A DNA stretch of 64,000 nt from positions 3,494,501-3,558,500 of the forward strand of contig NZ_AP024452.1 in the NCBI RefSeq assembly GCF_016865485.1, in the 5' to 3' direction. The translations under genes and the position numbers were made by a program. The stretch is from Luteitalea sp. TBR-22. Lineage in GTDB: Bacteria; Acidobacteriota; Vicinamibacteria; Vicinamibacterales; Vicinamibacteraceae. This document shows positions 26,612 through 34,888 of this stretch, in pieces (position 1 is the stretch's first letter; the number at the start of each line of letters is the position of its first letter). The notes beneath the pieces were generated by a model. It was not told where the DNA came from. It saw only the letters and a list, made by a program, of their open reading frames with translations, and made no database searches.

Positions 26612-27534
26612 CCGCTGCCCGCCCGCTCTCCACGGTCGTCGTGCCGGCATCGACGTCGAACCTCGGCCCGGGGTTCGACGCCCTGGGCCTCGCGCTGGAG
26701 TTGTACCTGCGCGCCGACGTCACCGCGATCACCGACGACGGTCGCGGCCAGGTCCGGTGCACCTTCACCGGCGCGGTCCCACCGGGCGACAACTTCATCG
26801 CCACCGGCTTCGAGGCCGTCCGCGCGGCGCTCGGCCTGGCGACCGTGCCCTCGGTGGACGTGACGGTCACCTGCGACATCCCGCCGTGCGCCGGCCTGGG
26901 CAGCAGCGCCGCTGCCCTGGTGGCTGGCGGACGACTGGCCGCGCTGGTGATGCCCGGCGTGACCGACTCGCTGCTCATCGACGTCATCACGGCGATCGAG
27001 GGACACCCCGACAACGTCACCGCGGCGATTCTCGGCGGCCTGGTGGCCGGCTGCGTGCGACCGGACGGGCACGTCGTCGCGGTTGCCTCACGCTGGCCCG
27101 AGGCGGTGCGCCTGGTCGTCGCCACGCCTTCCAGCGCGCTGCTCACCAAGACCGCGCGGGCCGTGCTGCCGGCGCAGGTGTCGCGAGGCGACGCGATCTT
27201 CAACGTGCAGCGCGTCGCCCTGCTGATGCAGGCGGTCGCCACCGGGCGCACCGACGTGCTGCGCGACGCCTTCGAGGACCGCCTCCACCAGCCGTACCGC
27301 GCGGCGCTCGTGCCCGGCCTCGAGGCCGTGCTTGCCCTCGAGGTGCCGGGCAAGCTCGGCGCCTTCCTCTCCGGCGCGGGGCCGTCCGTCGCGGTGTGCG
27401 TCGGCGGCGATCCTGCCCCGGTCGTCGAGGCGCTGCGCGGCGCCTACGCCACGATCGACCCTGCCGTCACCATTCGCGTGCTCGACATCCACCAGCCGGC
27501 GCACGCCACGCCGCTGGCCGTGTCCCACGGGTAA
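26608..27534 (+). CDS. thrB: Homoserine kinase
   Basis: Protein of 308 residues of the GHMP kinase family. The opening VVVPASTSNLGPGFDALGLALEL and the ATP-binding PPCAGLGSSAAALVAG motif are diagnostic for homoserine kinase. GAFLSGAGPSVAVCV near the C-terminus is the third GHMP motif. It phosphorylates homoserine with ATP for threonine synthase. Translationally coupled to hom by an ATGA overlap; thrC follows after 12 bases. Confidence 0.95.
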   Translation: MTAARPLSTVVVPASTSNLGPGFDALGLALELYLRADVTAITDDGRGQVRCTFTGAVPPGDNFIATGFEAVRAALGLATVPSVDVTVTCDIPPCAGLGSSAAALVAGGRLAALVMPGVTDSLLIDVITAIEGHPDNVTAAILGGLVAGCVRPDGHVVAVASRWPEAVRLVVATPSSALLTKTARAVLPAQVSRGDAIFNVQRVALLMQAVATGRTDVLRDAFEDRLHQPYRAALVPGLEAVLALEVPGKLGAFLSGAGPSVAVCVGGDPAPVVEALRGAYATIDPAVTIRVLDIHQPAHATPLAVSHG

Positions 27535-27546
27535 GGAACTCCCATC

Positions 27547-28803
27547 GTGTCCACGCTGATCGGTTTGCAATGCCACGTGTGCCACGCCGCGTTCCCCGCG
27601 GAGGCCACCTACGTCTGCGACCAGTGCTTCGGCCCGCTCGAGCCGGTGTACGACTACGAGAAGGCCCGCGCCACGCTGACGCGCGAGGCCATCGCCGCCC
27701 GCCCCCGCAACATCTGGCGCTACCGCGAGCTGCTGCCGATCACCGGCGAGCCCCTCACCGGCTTCGGCTCGGGGTTCACGCCGCTCGTCCCGGCGCCGCG
27801 CCTGGCCGCGCGCCTCGGTGTCCGTGAGCTCTACGTCAAGGACGATGGCGTCAACCATCCGACGCTCTCGTACAAGGACCGCGTGGTGTCGGTGGCGGCG
27901 ACGCGCGCCGTCGAACTCGGCTTCGACACGTTCGGGTGCGCGTCCACCGGCAACCTCGGCAACAGCGTGGCGGCGCACGCGGCGCGCCTCGGCCTGAAGT
28001 GCTTCGTCTTCATCCCCGACGACCTCGAGCCCTACAAGGTGCTCGGCTCGGCGGTGTACCACCCGACGCTGCTCGCCGTGCGCGGCAACTACGACGACGT
28101 GAACCGGCTCTGCTCGCAGGTGGCCGACAAGCACGGATGGGGCTTTGCCAACATCAACCTGCGGAGTTACTACGCCGAGGGCGCCAAGACGATGGGGTTC
28201 GAGATCGTCGAGCAGCTCGGGTGGCGCTTTCCGCAGCACGTCGTGTCGCCGGTCGCCGGGGGCACGCTGCTGCCGCGCATCTTCCGCGGCTTCCGCGAGC
28301 TGCAGCAACTCGGCCTGGCCGACGGCGAGCTGCCGAAGATGTACGGCGCGCAGGCGGCCGGATCGGCCCCGGTGGTCCGGGCGCTGCATCAGGGCCTGGA
28401 CTACCCCGACCCCGTCAAGCCGTCGACGATTGCCAAGTCGATCGCGATCGGCAACCCCGCCGACGGGTTCCAGGTGCTCGAGGTCTTGCGCGAGTCGGGC
28501 GGCTGGGGTGAGATGGTGACCGACGAGGAGATCCTCGACGGCATCAACCTGCTGGCCGACACGGAAGGCATCTTCACCGAGCCGGCCGGCGGCACGACCG
28601 TCGCCGTGACGCGCAAGCTGATTGCCCAGGGGCGCATCCCCGCCGATGAATCCATCGTGGTCTGCATCACCGGCAACGGCTACAAGACGGCCGACATCAT
28701 GACCGAGCGCGTGGCCAGGGCCGTCCGCATCAGCCGCTCACTCGACGACGTCGATGCCTACCTCGCGGGAACGCTCGCGGGCGTGGGCGAGGAAGGCGCA
28801 TGA
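27547..28803 (+). CDS. thrC: Threonine synthase
   Basis: Protein of 418 residues starting at a GTG. The first 35 residues contain two CxxC pairs (CHVCHAA and CDQCFGP), a zinc-ribbon-like element seen in one branch of threonine synthases. The PLP lysine is K110 in SYKDRVVSVA; the phosphate loop reads CASTGNLGNSVAAHAA. It forms threonine from O-phosphohomoserine in the cytosol. The downstream lysC start overlaps its stop by four bases. The enzyme belongs to the plant-like/type I group by length. Confidence 0.95.
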   Translation: MSTLIGLQCHVCHAAFPAEATYVCDQCFGPLEPVYDYEKARATLTREAIAARPRNIWRYRELLPITGEPLTGFGSGFTPLVPAPRLAARLGVRELYVKDDGVNHPTLSYKDRVVSVAATRAVELGFDTFGCASTGNLGNSVAAHAARLGLKCFVFIPDDLEPYKVLGSAVYHPTLLAVRGNYDDVNRLCSQVADKHGWGFANINLRSYYAEGAKTMGFEIVEQLGWRFPQHVVSPVAGGTLLPRIFRGFRELQQLGLADGELPKMYGAQAAGSAPVVRALHQGLDYPDPVKPSTIAKSIAIGNPADGFQVLEVLRESGGWGEMVTDEEILDGINLLADTEGIFTEPAGGTTVAVTRKLIAQGRIPADESIVVCITGNGYKTADIMTERVARAVRISRSLDDVDAYLAGTLAGVGEEGA

Positions 28804-30140
28804 GTCGCTTCGTACGCTCGAAGCTCCTGGTCCAGAAGTACGGCGGCAGTTCGGTCGCCACGCCCGAGCACATCCGCAACGTCGCCGACCGCATCATCGC
28901 CTGCCAGGCCGAGGCCAGGCACATGGTGGTGGCGGTCTCCGCGATGGGCAAGACCACCGATCAGCTGATCGGCATGGCCAACCAGGTGTCCCGCCACCCG
29001 GCCGGACGCGAGATGGACCAGTTGCTGGCCTGTGGCGAGACGATTGCCGTGTCGCTGCTCAGCCTCGCGCTGCAGGATCGCGGCGTGCCAGCCGTGTCGC
29101 TGACCGCGGCGCAGTGCGGCATCCGCACCGACGGCTCGTTCAACAAGGCGCGCATCGCCAACGTGGAGACTGGCCGCCTGGTGCACGAGCTCGAGAGCGG
29201 CCGCGTGGTGATCGTCGCCGGCTTCCAGGGCGTGACGAGCGACCACGAGGTCACCACGCTCGGGCGTGGCGGCGGCGACATCACCGGCGCCGCCCTGGCG
29301 GCGGCGTTGCAGGCGCCCGTCTGCGAGATCTGCACCGACGTGGACGGGGTGTACACGGCCGACCCGAACGCCGTCGAGGGCGCCAGAATGGTGCCCGAGC
29401 TGAGTTACGAAGAGGCCATCGAGCTGGCGGCCAGCGGCGCCAAGGTGCTGCACCCCCGGGCGGCCGAGATCTGCATGCAGTACGACGTGCCCATCCATGT
29501 GCGGTCGACGTTCCATCGACGCCAGGGCACGTGGATTCGTGGAGGAGTGATGGAGAACGCCGCAGTCGTCGGGATCACGTCGGACAAGAAGATCGCCAAG
29601 GTCACCCTCCTGGAGGTGCGCGACGAACCCGGGCTGGCGGCGGCGATCTTCCGCGACCTCGCGCGGGAGGACGTCAACGTCCGCCTGATCATCCAGGCCG
29701 CGCCGAGCCACGACCGGAACCGCATCACGTTCGTGACCGACAACGACCAGGTCGACCGCATCGAGGAACTCGCGCGGACCTGGCGGAAGAAGAAGATCGT
29801 CGGCGAAGTCCAGGTCGATCTCGACGTGGCCAAGATCGCCATCGTCGGCTCGCGCATCGCGTCGACGCCCGGCCTCGCGGCGCGGATGTTCACGGCCCTC
29901 GCGAAGGTGGGCGTCAACATCGACTGCATCAGCACCTCGGAGATGAAGGTGAGCTGCGTGATCACCCGCAGCGACCTCGACAACGCGGTGCGCGCGGTGC
30001 ACGGGGAGTTCTTCGGCACCGCCCGGCCGGCGGCCCCGCGGGCCACGACGCCGACGCGTCGGCCGTCGACCAGCCGCCCGGCGCGGAAGGTCGCCGCCAA
30101 GCCGGCCACGACGGCGAGCAAGCGCCGCAGCGCGCGCTGA
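28800..30140 (+). CDS. lysC: Aspartate kinase
   Basis: Protein of 446 residues. The kinase domain has VQKYGGSSVATPEHI, then GGGDITGAALAAALQA and CTDVDGVYTADPN. Two ACT-like repeats follow from about residue 260 (VTLLEVRDEPGLAAAIFRDL and KIAIVGSRIASTPGLAARMF), so feedback control by lysine and/or threonine is expected. A 40-residue basic Ala/Thr/Arg-rich tail after residue 405 is an addition to the family. It phosphorylates aspartate, the first step toward threonine, methionine and lysine. It is the last gene of the hom-thrB-thrC-lysC operon, followed by a bidirectional terminator. Confidence 0.95.
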   Translation: MSRFVRSKLLVQKYGGSSVATPEHIRNVADRIIACQAEARHMVVAVSAMGKTTDQLIGMANQVSRHPAGREMDQLLACGETIAVSLLSLALQDRGVPAVSLTAAQCGIRTDGSFNKARIANVETGRLVHELESGRVVIVAGFQGVTSDHEVTTLGRGGGDITGAALAAALQAPVCEICTDVDGVYTADPNAVEGARMVPELSYEEAIELAASGAKVLHPRAAEICMQYDVPIHVRSTFHRRQGTWIRGGVMENAAVVGITSDKKIAKVTLLEVRDEPGLAAAIFRDLAREDVNVRLIIQAAPSHDRNRITFVTDNDQVDRIEELARTWRKKKIVGEVQVDLDVAKIAIVGSRIASTPGLAARMFTALAKVGVNIDCISTSEMKVSCVITRSDLDNAVRAVHGEFFGTARPAAPRATTPTRRPSTSRPARKVAAKPATTASKRRSAR

Positions 30141-30155
30141 CACGCCCGGACGAGA

Positions 30156-30191
30156 AAAGGGCCGCCTGCGCACTGCGCACGGCGGCCCTTT
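30156..30191. terminator. Bidirectional terminator between lysC and the VWFA-related gene
   Basis: Perfect 11-bp stem AAAGGGCCGCC / GGCGGCCCTTT with a 14-base loop, bordered by an A-run on the left and T-run on the right, so it can terminate transcription in both directions. It begins 15 bases after the lysC stop. Confidence 0.75.
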
Positions 30192-30223
30192 GACGTTTGA
30201 CGTTTGACGTTTGACGTTTGACG
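30189..30223. repeat. Tandem heptamer array TTTGACG, five copies
   Basis: Five exact head-to-tail copies of TTTGACG; the first overlaps the T-run of the terminator. A degenerate stretch rich in ACGT tetramers continues to about 30266. It lies in the gap between convergent genes and does not look coding. Confidence 0.9.
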
Positions 30224-30265
30224 GTCTGCGCTTGGCGCTTGACGTCACACGTTACACGTCGAACG

Positions 30266-31567
30266 TCACTTGCTCTTGTCGTCGTCCTTCGGCGTCTTGA
30301 GCGCGTAGCCCTTGCGCGCCCACACGTTGACACCCGGGCGGGTGACCTTCACTTCGATGGCCCGCCGCTTGCGGGTCGGGTCGGGATTGCTCGAGTAGTA
30401 GCCGAGCACGTAGTAGTCGCTCGTCTCGGCGTCGATCTTCTTGAGCGCGCGCTCGAAGTCGTTCTGGTTGACCACGGCGGTGCCGCCGGTCTCCTCGGCG
30501 AGCACGCGCAGGCTGTCCTGCGTCTTGCGAACGTGGTTGCCCCATTCCACCATGTCGACCTCGTCGTCCATCTCGGCGCCGCCGACCAGGCCGCGCGGGT
30601 CGATCGTGTAGATGGTGGCGTTGGCGCGATTGGCCGCGCGCGTGAGGTCGGCCAGCTCGCGCGCGAGGTCGGCATCGGCGAACTGCTGCCCCTGCCGGTT
30701 GGTCACGGCCGCAGGGTCACGCGGGTCCATCCCGGTCTGGTTGTAGCCGTAGAGCGCGTCGCGCTGCAGCCGTCCCTGCGGGAAGGGGTCGAAGTCGAAC
30801 CCGTTGCTCACGAAGATGAGCGCCTTCCGGCGGTTCTGCACCTTCTCGAGTTCCCGCATCAGGTCGAAGGCCGTGCTGAAGGCCACGTGCGCGCGGTAGC
30901 GGAGTTCCTGGTTGCCCTGCTGGCCGTTGGGCTGCTCGAGGATGTCCTTCGGCTTCAGGCCGCTGCCGCTGATCTTCTTGATCGACTCGTCGAGGCGCTT
31001 GCGGTCATAGGTCAGGTCCACCGAGATCGAGGACGGGCCGGTGGACACGATGCCGAACATGTCGCCGTCGTGAATCAACTGCGTCGAGATCTTCTTGAAC
31101 AGGTCGCGGATGCGCGGCGTCTGCCGGAAGTCGAGGTGCAGGTCGTCGACAAACAGCATGAAGATGCGCCCGGCCGCGTCGTTCACGGGACGCGGTGGCG
31201 GCAGCACCATGCCTTCCTCGACGGGCGCCGGCGGTGGCGCAGCGAGGTTGAAGTAGCGGCCGCCGTGCACCAGCGTGAGGGAGGCCACCGTCTGCTGGAC
31301 GCCGTCCTCGACCACCACGAAGTCTTCCTTCTTCAGGTCGGCGAGGAACTGCCCGGCGCCGTCACGCGGGATGACGTCGGTGCTGACGAGGCTGGTGACG
31401 GTGCTGAAGTCGGCGCGCGGCTGTTCCGGCGGCGCCGCCGGTGCCGGCGCCTGCGGGGGGGCCTGGGGCGGTGCGGCCGGCGGGGCTTGCTGCGCGGAAA
31501 GGGTCGCCACGCCGAGCAGGGCCGCCGCCAACAGCGTGCCGAGTCGGCTCAGTCGTACAGGCATCAT
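30266..31567 (-). CDS. Secreted VWFA-related Acidobacterial-domain protein
   Basis: Protein of 433 residues. A signal peptide (residues 1-25, ending ATLSAQ) is followed by a Pro/Ala-rich linker (26-50). The body matches the VWFA-related domain family (TIGR03436 type) common in Acidobacteria: VTSLVSTDVIPRDGAG, FVVVEDGVQQTVA, IFMLFVDDLHLDF in the place of the metal-ion site, ALIFVSNGFDFD, NATIYTIDPRGL, then ETGGTAVVNQNDFERALKKIDAETSDYYVLGYYSS. Export and adhesion-like or protein-interaction roles are assumed for the family, but no function is established. It overlaps the upstream small gene by four bases (ATGA), so both are cotranscribed. It is convergent with lysC. Confidence 0.92.
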   Translation of the reverse strand: MMPVRLSRLGTLLAAALLGVATLSAQQAPPAAPPQAPPQAPAPAAPPEQPRADFSTVTSLVSTDVIPRDGAGQFLADLKKEDFVVVEDGVQQTVASLTLVHGGRYFNLAAPPPAPVEEGMVLPPPRPVNDAAGRIFMLFVDDLHLDFRQTPRIRDLFKKISTQLIHDGDMFGIVSTGPSSISVDLTYDRKRLDESIKKISGSGLKPKDILEQPNGQQGNQELRYRAHVAFSTAFDLMRELEKVQNRRKALIFVSNGFDFDPFPQGRLQRDALYGYNQTGMDPRDPAAVTNRQGQQFADADLARELADLTRAANRANATIYTIDPRGLVGGAEMDDEVDMVEWGNHVRKTQDSLRVLAEETGGTAVVNQNDFERALKKIDAETSDYYVLGYYSSNPDPTRKRRAIEVKVTRPGVNVWARKGYALKTPKDDDKSK

Positions 31568-32010
31568 TCGATTATAGGGGCCGCTGTGGCGCCGGGCGTG
31601 TCGGGCCGGTCGCCTGCGGCACGCTCCTGCGCGCCGCCCTGCCCGCCGCGCCGGCGCTTCCGCTTGCCGGCGGCGGCCTTGTCGGCCGGAGGTTCAGACG
31701 CGGGCGGGCGCCGTTCGGCCTTGCCGGGCGGACGGCCCCGACGTGCCTGCGGCTCGATCGGCGGCGGCAGGCGCCGCTGCTCGATCTCCTTGAGCAGCGC
31801 CGGCCAGTCGAACGACACGTCCGGATAGCGCTGCTCGAGGGCACGCTGGGTCCCTGGATCGAGGGGGCCTCGCCCGAACGACTGCCCCTGCGGCATGGCG
31901 CAGAAGTAGAGGACACGCAAGCGCGTCTCCCCGCGACCATCAGGACGCTGGTGCAACAGGTACAGGGTATCGAGGCCGCGCTTGTCCCGGGCCAGTCGGA
32001 TCAGCGGCAC
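31564..32010 (-). CDS. Hypothetical protein with basic Pro/Ala-rich tail
   Basis: Predicted 148 residues. The first 90 residues look globular (MPLIRLARDKRGLDTLYLLHQ, TRLRVLYFCAMPQGQSFGRG, TQRALEQRYPDVSFDWPALLKEIE); the rest is Arg/Lys/Pro/Ala-rich and probably disordered. I do not recognise a family. Its stop overlaps the VWFA-related gene start, and its start is 13 bases after the H1-like tailed gene, so all three form one minus-strand operon. Two consecutive genes of this operon thus end in long basic low-complexity tails. Confidence 0.75.
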   Translation of the reverse strand: MPLIRLARDKRGLDTLYLLHQRPDGRGETRLRVLYFCAMPQGQSFGRGPLDPGTQRALEQRYPDVSFDWPALLKEIEQRRLPPPIEPQARRGRPPGKAERRPPASEPPADKAAAGKRKRRRGGQGGAQERAAGDRPDTPGATAAPIIE

Positions 32011-32023
32011 GCGTGTCTCGTCC

Positions 32024-33670
32024 TTACTTCCGCTTCGGCTTGGCCGCAGCGCTGCGCGCCGGCGCCTTCACCGCGGGACGACGAGGCGACGGCCGGCCGC
32101 CCTTGACGGTCTTGGCTGCCGGGGAGGCGGGACGTGCGGCCGGTCGCGCCGCCTTGGCCGTGGGACGGGCCGACGGACGCGCCTTGGTTGCCGGGCGGGC
32201 GACCGCGGCGCGGCTCCCCTTCGGCGTGACGACCGCTCGCGACGAACGCGCGGGCGCCGACTTCTTGGCCGACGCCTTGGTCGCGCCCGACGCCTGAGGA
32301 CGGGCCGCCGCCTTGGCCTTGCCGGGCTTGGCCGTCACGGCGCGCGCGGGCTTGACCGGCTTGGCCGGCTTGGCCGCGGGGCGAGCGGCCGCCGCTTTGC
32401 GTGCGGCCGGGGCCACCGCCCTGCCGGCCGATGGCTTGGCCACCTTGGCGGGCTTGGCCGACTTGGGCGTGGCCGACCTGGCCGGGATCGACTTGGCCGG
32501 GGCCGGCTTGGCCGGGGCCGGCTTGGCGGCAACCGGCTTGCCGACCGCGCCCCTGGTTGGCGCGGGCTTGCCAGCGGCGGCCTTGCCGGTGCCGCTCGGC
32601 CTGGCGACGGCGGCCTTCTCGGGGACCTGGCGGGCCACAGCCGGCTTGCCAGCGGCGGGCTTGGGGGTCGCGGGCTTGGCTGGCGCCGCCTTGGCGGGCT
32701 CCGGCTTGACCGCGGGCACCTTCGGCGTCGCCTTCGATACGGGTACGGGCGCGGGCGACGCCACCGGATCGACGACTGGCGCAGGAACGGGTACGGGGGC
32801 CGGCGCGGACCTGGCCGCCGCCTCTGCCGCGGCCGCCATCCGTGCGGGCGCACGCTTCTCGGCCGCTTCCTTGATGGCCGCCTTCGCCCGTGCGGCAGCC
32901 TCCGACAGGACGACCGGCGGCGCGGGCGCCTTCTTGCCTGACGCATCGACGGCCGGTGCCGGTGCCCCTGCAGGTGCGGGCGCCGGCGTCGCCGCCTTGG
33001 CCGGCTTGGCCATCTTGGCCTTGGACGGCTTGGCCTTCAGCGGCGGGAGACGCAGGGGTTCCGCGGCGGCAGCCGCAGCCGCCTCGGCGATGGCGCGGCG
33101 GCTGTCGATGGGCGTTTCGTCGCGGCGCGGGTTCTGGATGGCCGACTCGACGGCAGCCTCGATGTCGCTGGCCCGGCGGGTCTTGATCGAGACGATGTCG
33201 ACCAGCGGCGTGTCGGTCGGCACACCGGGCTCGGCAGGCAGTGCCGGGTCGCGGAACACGCGCTCGAGTCGGATCTGGTCGCCTCCCAGGGATCCGTACG
33301 ACCAGATTTCGGCGGGAGCGATCGAGTGCTGGGCGCAGAGGCGGCGGGTGGCGTCGATGCAGGCAACCGGCACGTAGAGCCGGAACTGCGCGCGGGCCTT
33401 GGCAAACAGGACCCACTGGTACATGGCCTCGAGGTTGTTGACCGACTCGCCGGTCTCGACCTCGATCACCGCATGCGGCTTGCCGGCGGCGTCCCGGGGC
33501 GTGAGGATGAGGTCCGGGTAGGCCTGGCCCGTGCCCGTCTTGATGGACACGCGACGTTCGTCCCCGACGTTCACCTCGACGACGAATTTCTCGCCGAACG
33601 AGAGTTCCAACGCCCGGATGACTCGGTCGTGCTCGAACTGTTCGCGTACCGGACGGATCAGAATCGCCAC
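32024..33670 (-). CDS. Possible PD-(D/E)XK-type domain fused to a histone-H1-like Lys/Ala/Pro tail
   Basis: Protein of 548 residues. The GTG at 33670 was chosen because GGAGG stands about five bases before it; an ATG 20 codons upstream lacks this. Residues 1-190 look globular: REQFEHDRVIRALELSFGEKF, then P52-D53 in AYPDLIL and E70-V-E72 in AVIEVETGES, an arrangement like the PD-(D/E)XK nuclease core with E in place of the last Lys. Residues about 200-548 are almost only Ala, Lys, Pro, Arg, Ser, Thr and Val with many KPA/KPAKA units, as in H1-like DNA-binding tails. Role unknown; DNA binding by the tail is an inference. First gene of the operon with 31564 and 30266. Confidence 0.8.
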   Translation of the reverse strand: MAILIRPVREQFEHDRVIRALELSFGEKFVVEVNVGDERRVSIKTGTGQAYPDLILTPRDAAGKPHAVIEVETGESVNNLEAMYQWVLFAKARAQFRLYVPVACIDATRRLCAQHSIAPAEIWSYGSLGGDQIRLERVFRDPALPAEPGVPTDTPLVDIVSIKTRRASDIEAAVESAIQNPRRDETPIDSRRAIAEAAAAAAAEPLRLPPLKAKPSKAKMAKPAKAATPAPAPAGAPAPAVDASGKKAPAPPVVLSEAAARAKAAIKEAAEKRAPARMAAAAEAAARSAPAPVPVPAPVVDPVASPAPVPVSKATPKVPAVKPEPAKAAPAKPATPKPAAGKPAVARQVPEKAAVARPSGTGKAAAGKPAPTRGAVGKPVAAKPAPAKPAPAKSIPARSATPKSAKPAKVAKPSAGRAVAPAARKAAAARPAAKPAKPVKPARAVTAKPGKAKAAARPQASGATKASAKKSAPARSSRAVVTPKGSRAAVARPATKARPSARPTAKAARPAARPASPAAKTVKGGRPSPRRPAVKAPARSAAAKPKRK

Positions 33671-33859
33671 ACAGCCTCCGCGGCCCCACAATGGGTGCCG
33701 GCGTGCCCCGCGCCTGCCACGCGGCGGCAAACGGGGAATGCTAGCATGGATATGTAACCAATCGCCAGCGAGTTGCGCTCGGCGGTCCCTATTCTGCCAC
33801 AGGCCATCCGGAATCCCTAACGCCCTGTTTTCAGGCTACTTAGCCCCATTGTCTCGACC

Positions 33860-34888
33860 GTGAACGACCGATTCCTCCGCGCCTGCCGGCGCCAGCCCGT
33901 CGACGCCACCCCCGTCTGGTTCATGCGCCAGGCCGGACGATACATGCCGGAATATCGGGCACTTCGCCAGCAGTACAGCCTCCTGGAGCTCTGCCGCACC
34001 CCCGATCTCGCCGCCCAGGTCACCCTCCAGCCGGTCGAGGCCATCGAGGTCGATGCCGCCATCCTGTTCTCGGACCTGCTCTTGCCGCTCGAGCCGATGG
34101 GGCTGACCTTCGATTTCGTGAAGGGCGAGGGCCCCGCCTTCGACGACCCCATCCGATCGGCGGCCGACGTCGAGCGGCTGCGCCCCATCGACCCCGAAAC
34201 GTCACTCGGGCACGTCCTGCAGACCATCCGGCAGCTCAAACCCCAGCTCGACGTGCCGCTCATCGGCTTTGTCGGCGCCCCCTTCACCCTGGCGTCCTAC
34301 GCCATCGAGGGCGGCCCCTCGAAGGACTTCGCCCGCACCAAGGCGATGATGTACGCCGAGCCCGAGGCGTGGCACACGCTCTGCGGACGCCTCGCCGACA
34401 TGGCCGGGACCTACCTCCGCGCCCAGATTGCGGCCGGTGTCGATGCCGTCCAGGTCTTCGATTCGTGGGTCGGCCAACTCGGCCCTGCCGATTACCGCGA
34501 GTTCGCCCTGCCCCACACCCGGCGGGTCTTCGACGCCATCGCCGACCTCGACGTACCGTCGATTCATTTCGGCGTCGGCACGGCGATGCTGCTCGAGGAC
34601 ATGGCCACCGCCGGCAGCGACGTCGTCGGCGCCGACTGGCGCACGCCGCTCGACCGCGCCTGGCAGCTCATCGGCACCGACAAGGGGATCCAGGGCAACC
34701 TCGACCCCACCCTGCTGCTCGGCCCGTGGTCGCGGGTCCGCGCCGCGGTCGAGGACATCGTGAGCCGCGCCGGCGGACGGCCGGGCCACATCTTCAACCT
34801 CGGCCATGGCGTCCTGCCCATGACGTCGCCCGAGGTCATCCAGCGGGTCGCCCGGCTGGTGCACTCGCTCACCTCGACCGCGCGATGA
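33860..34888 (+). CDS. hemE: Uroporphyrinogen decarboxylase
   Basis: Protein of 342 residues from a GTG. The signature VWFMRQAGRYMPEYRALRQ occurs near residue 20; ILFSDLLLPLEPMGL and GFVGAPFTLASYAIEGG are further family motifs. The enzyme removes four carboxyl groups from uroporphyrinogen III to give coproporphyrinogen III in the cytosol. The stop overlaps the ATG of the protoporphyrinogen oxidase gene by four bases. No hemH or hemN lies between them, which differs from the common hemE-hemH-hemY order. Confidence 0.96.
   Translation: MNDRFLRACRRQPVDATPVWFMRQAGRYMPEYRALRQQYSLLELCRTPDLAAQVTLQPVEAIEVDAAILFSDLLLPLEPMGLTFDFVKGEGPAFDDPIRSAADVERLRPIDPETSLGHVLQTIRQLKPQLDVPLIGFVGAPFTLASYAIEGGPSKDFARTKAMMYAEPEAWHTLCGRLADMAGTYLRAQIAAGVDAVQVFDSWVGQLGPADYREFALPHTRRVFDAIADLDVPSIHFGVGTAMLLEDMATAGSDVVGADWRTPLDRAWQLIGTDKGIQGNLDPTLLLGPWSRVRAAVEDIVSRAGGRPGHIFNLGHGVLPMTSPEVIQRVARLVHSLTSTAR

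Noticed and set aside
30189-30223. TTTGACG array considered as a CRISPR remnant
   Set aside because: Units are 7 bases and contiguous with no spacers; no cas gene is in the window.
32024-33070. Highly repetitive, Lys/Ala/Pro-coding DNA that looks like a satellite or CRISPR-like array
   Set aside because: The repeats have no constant unit or spacer length and stay in frame throughout one long gene; they are a low-complexity protein tail.
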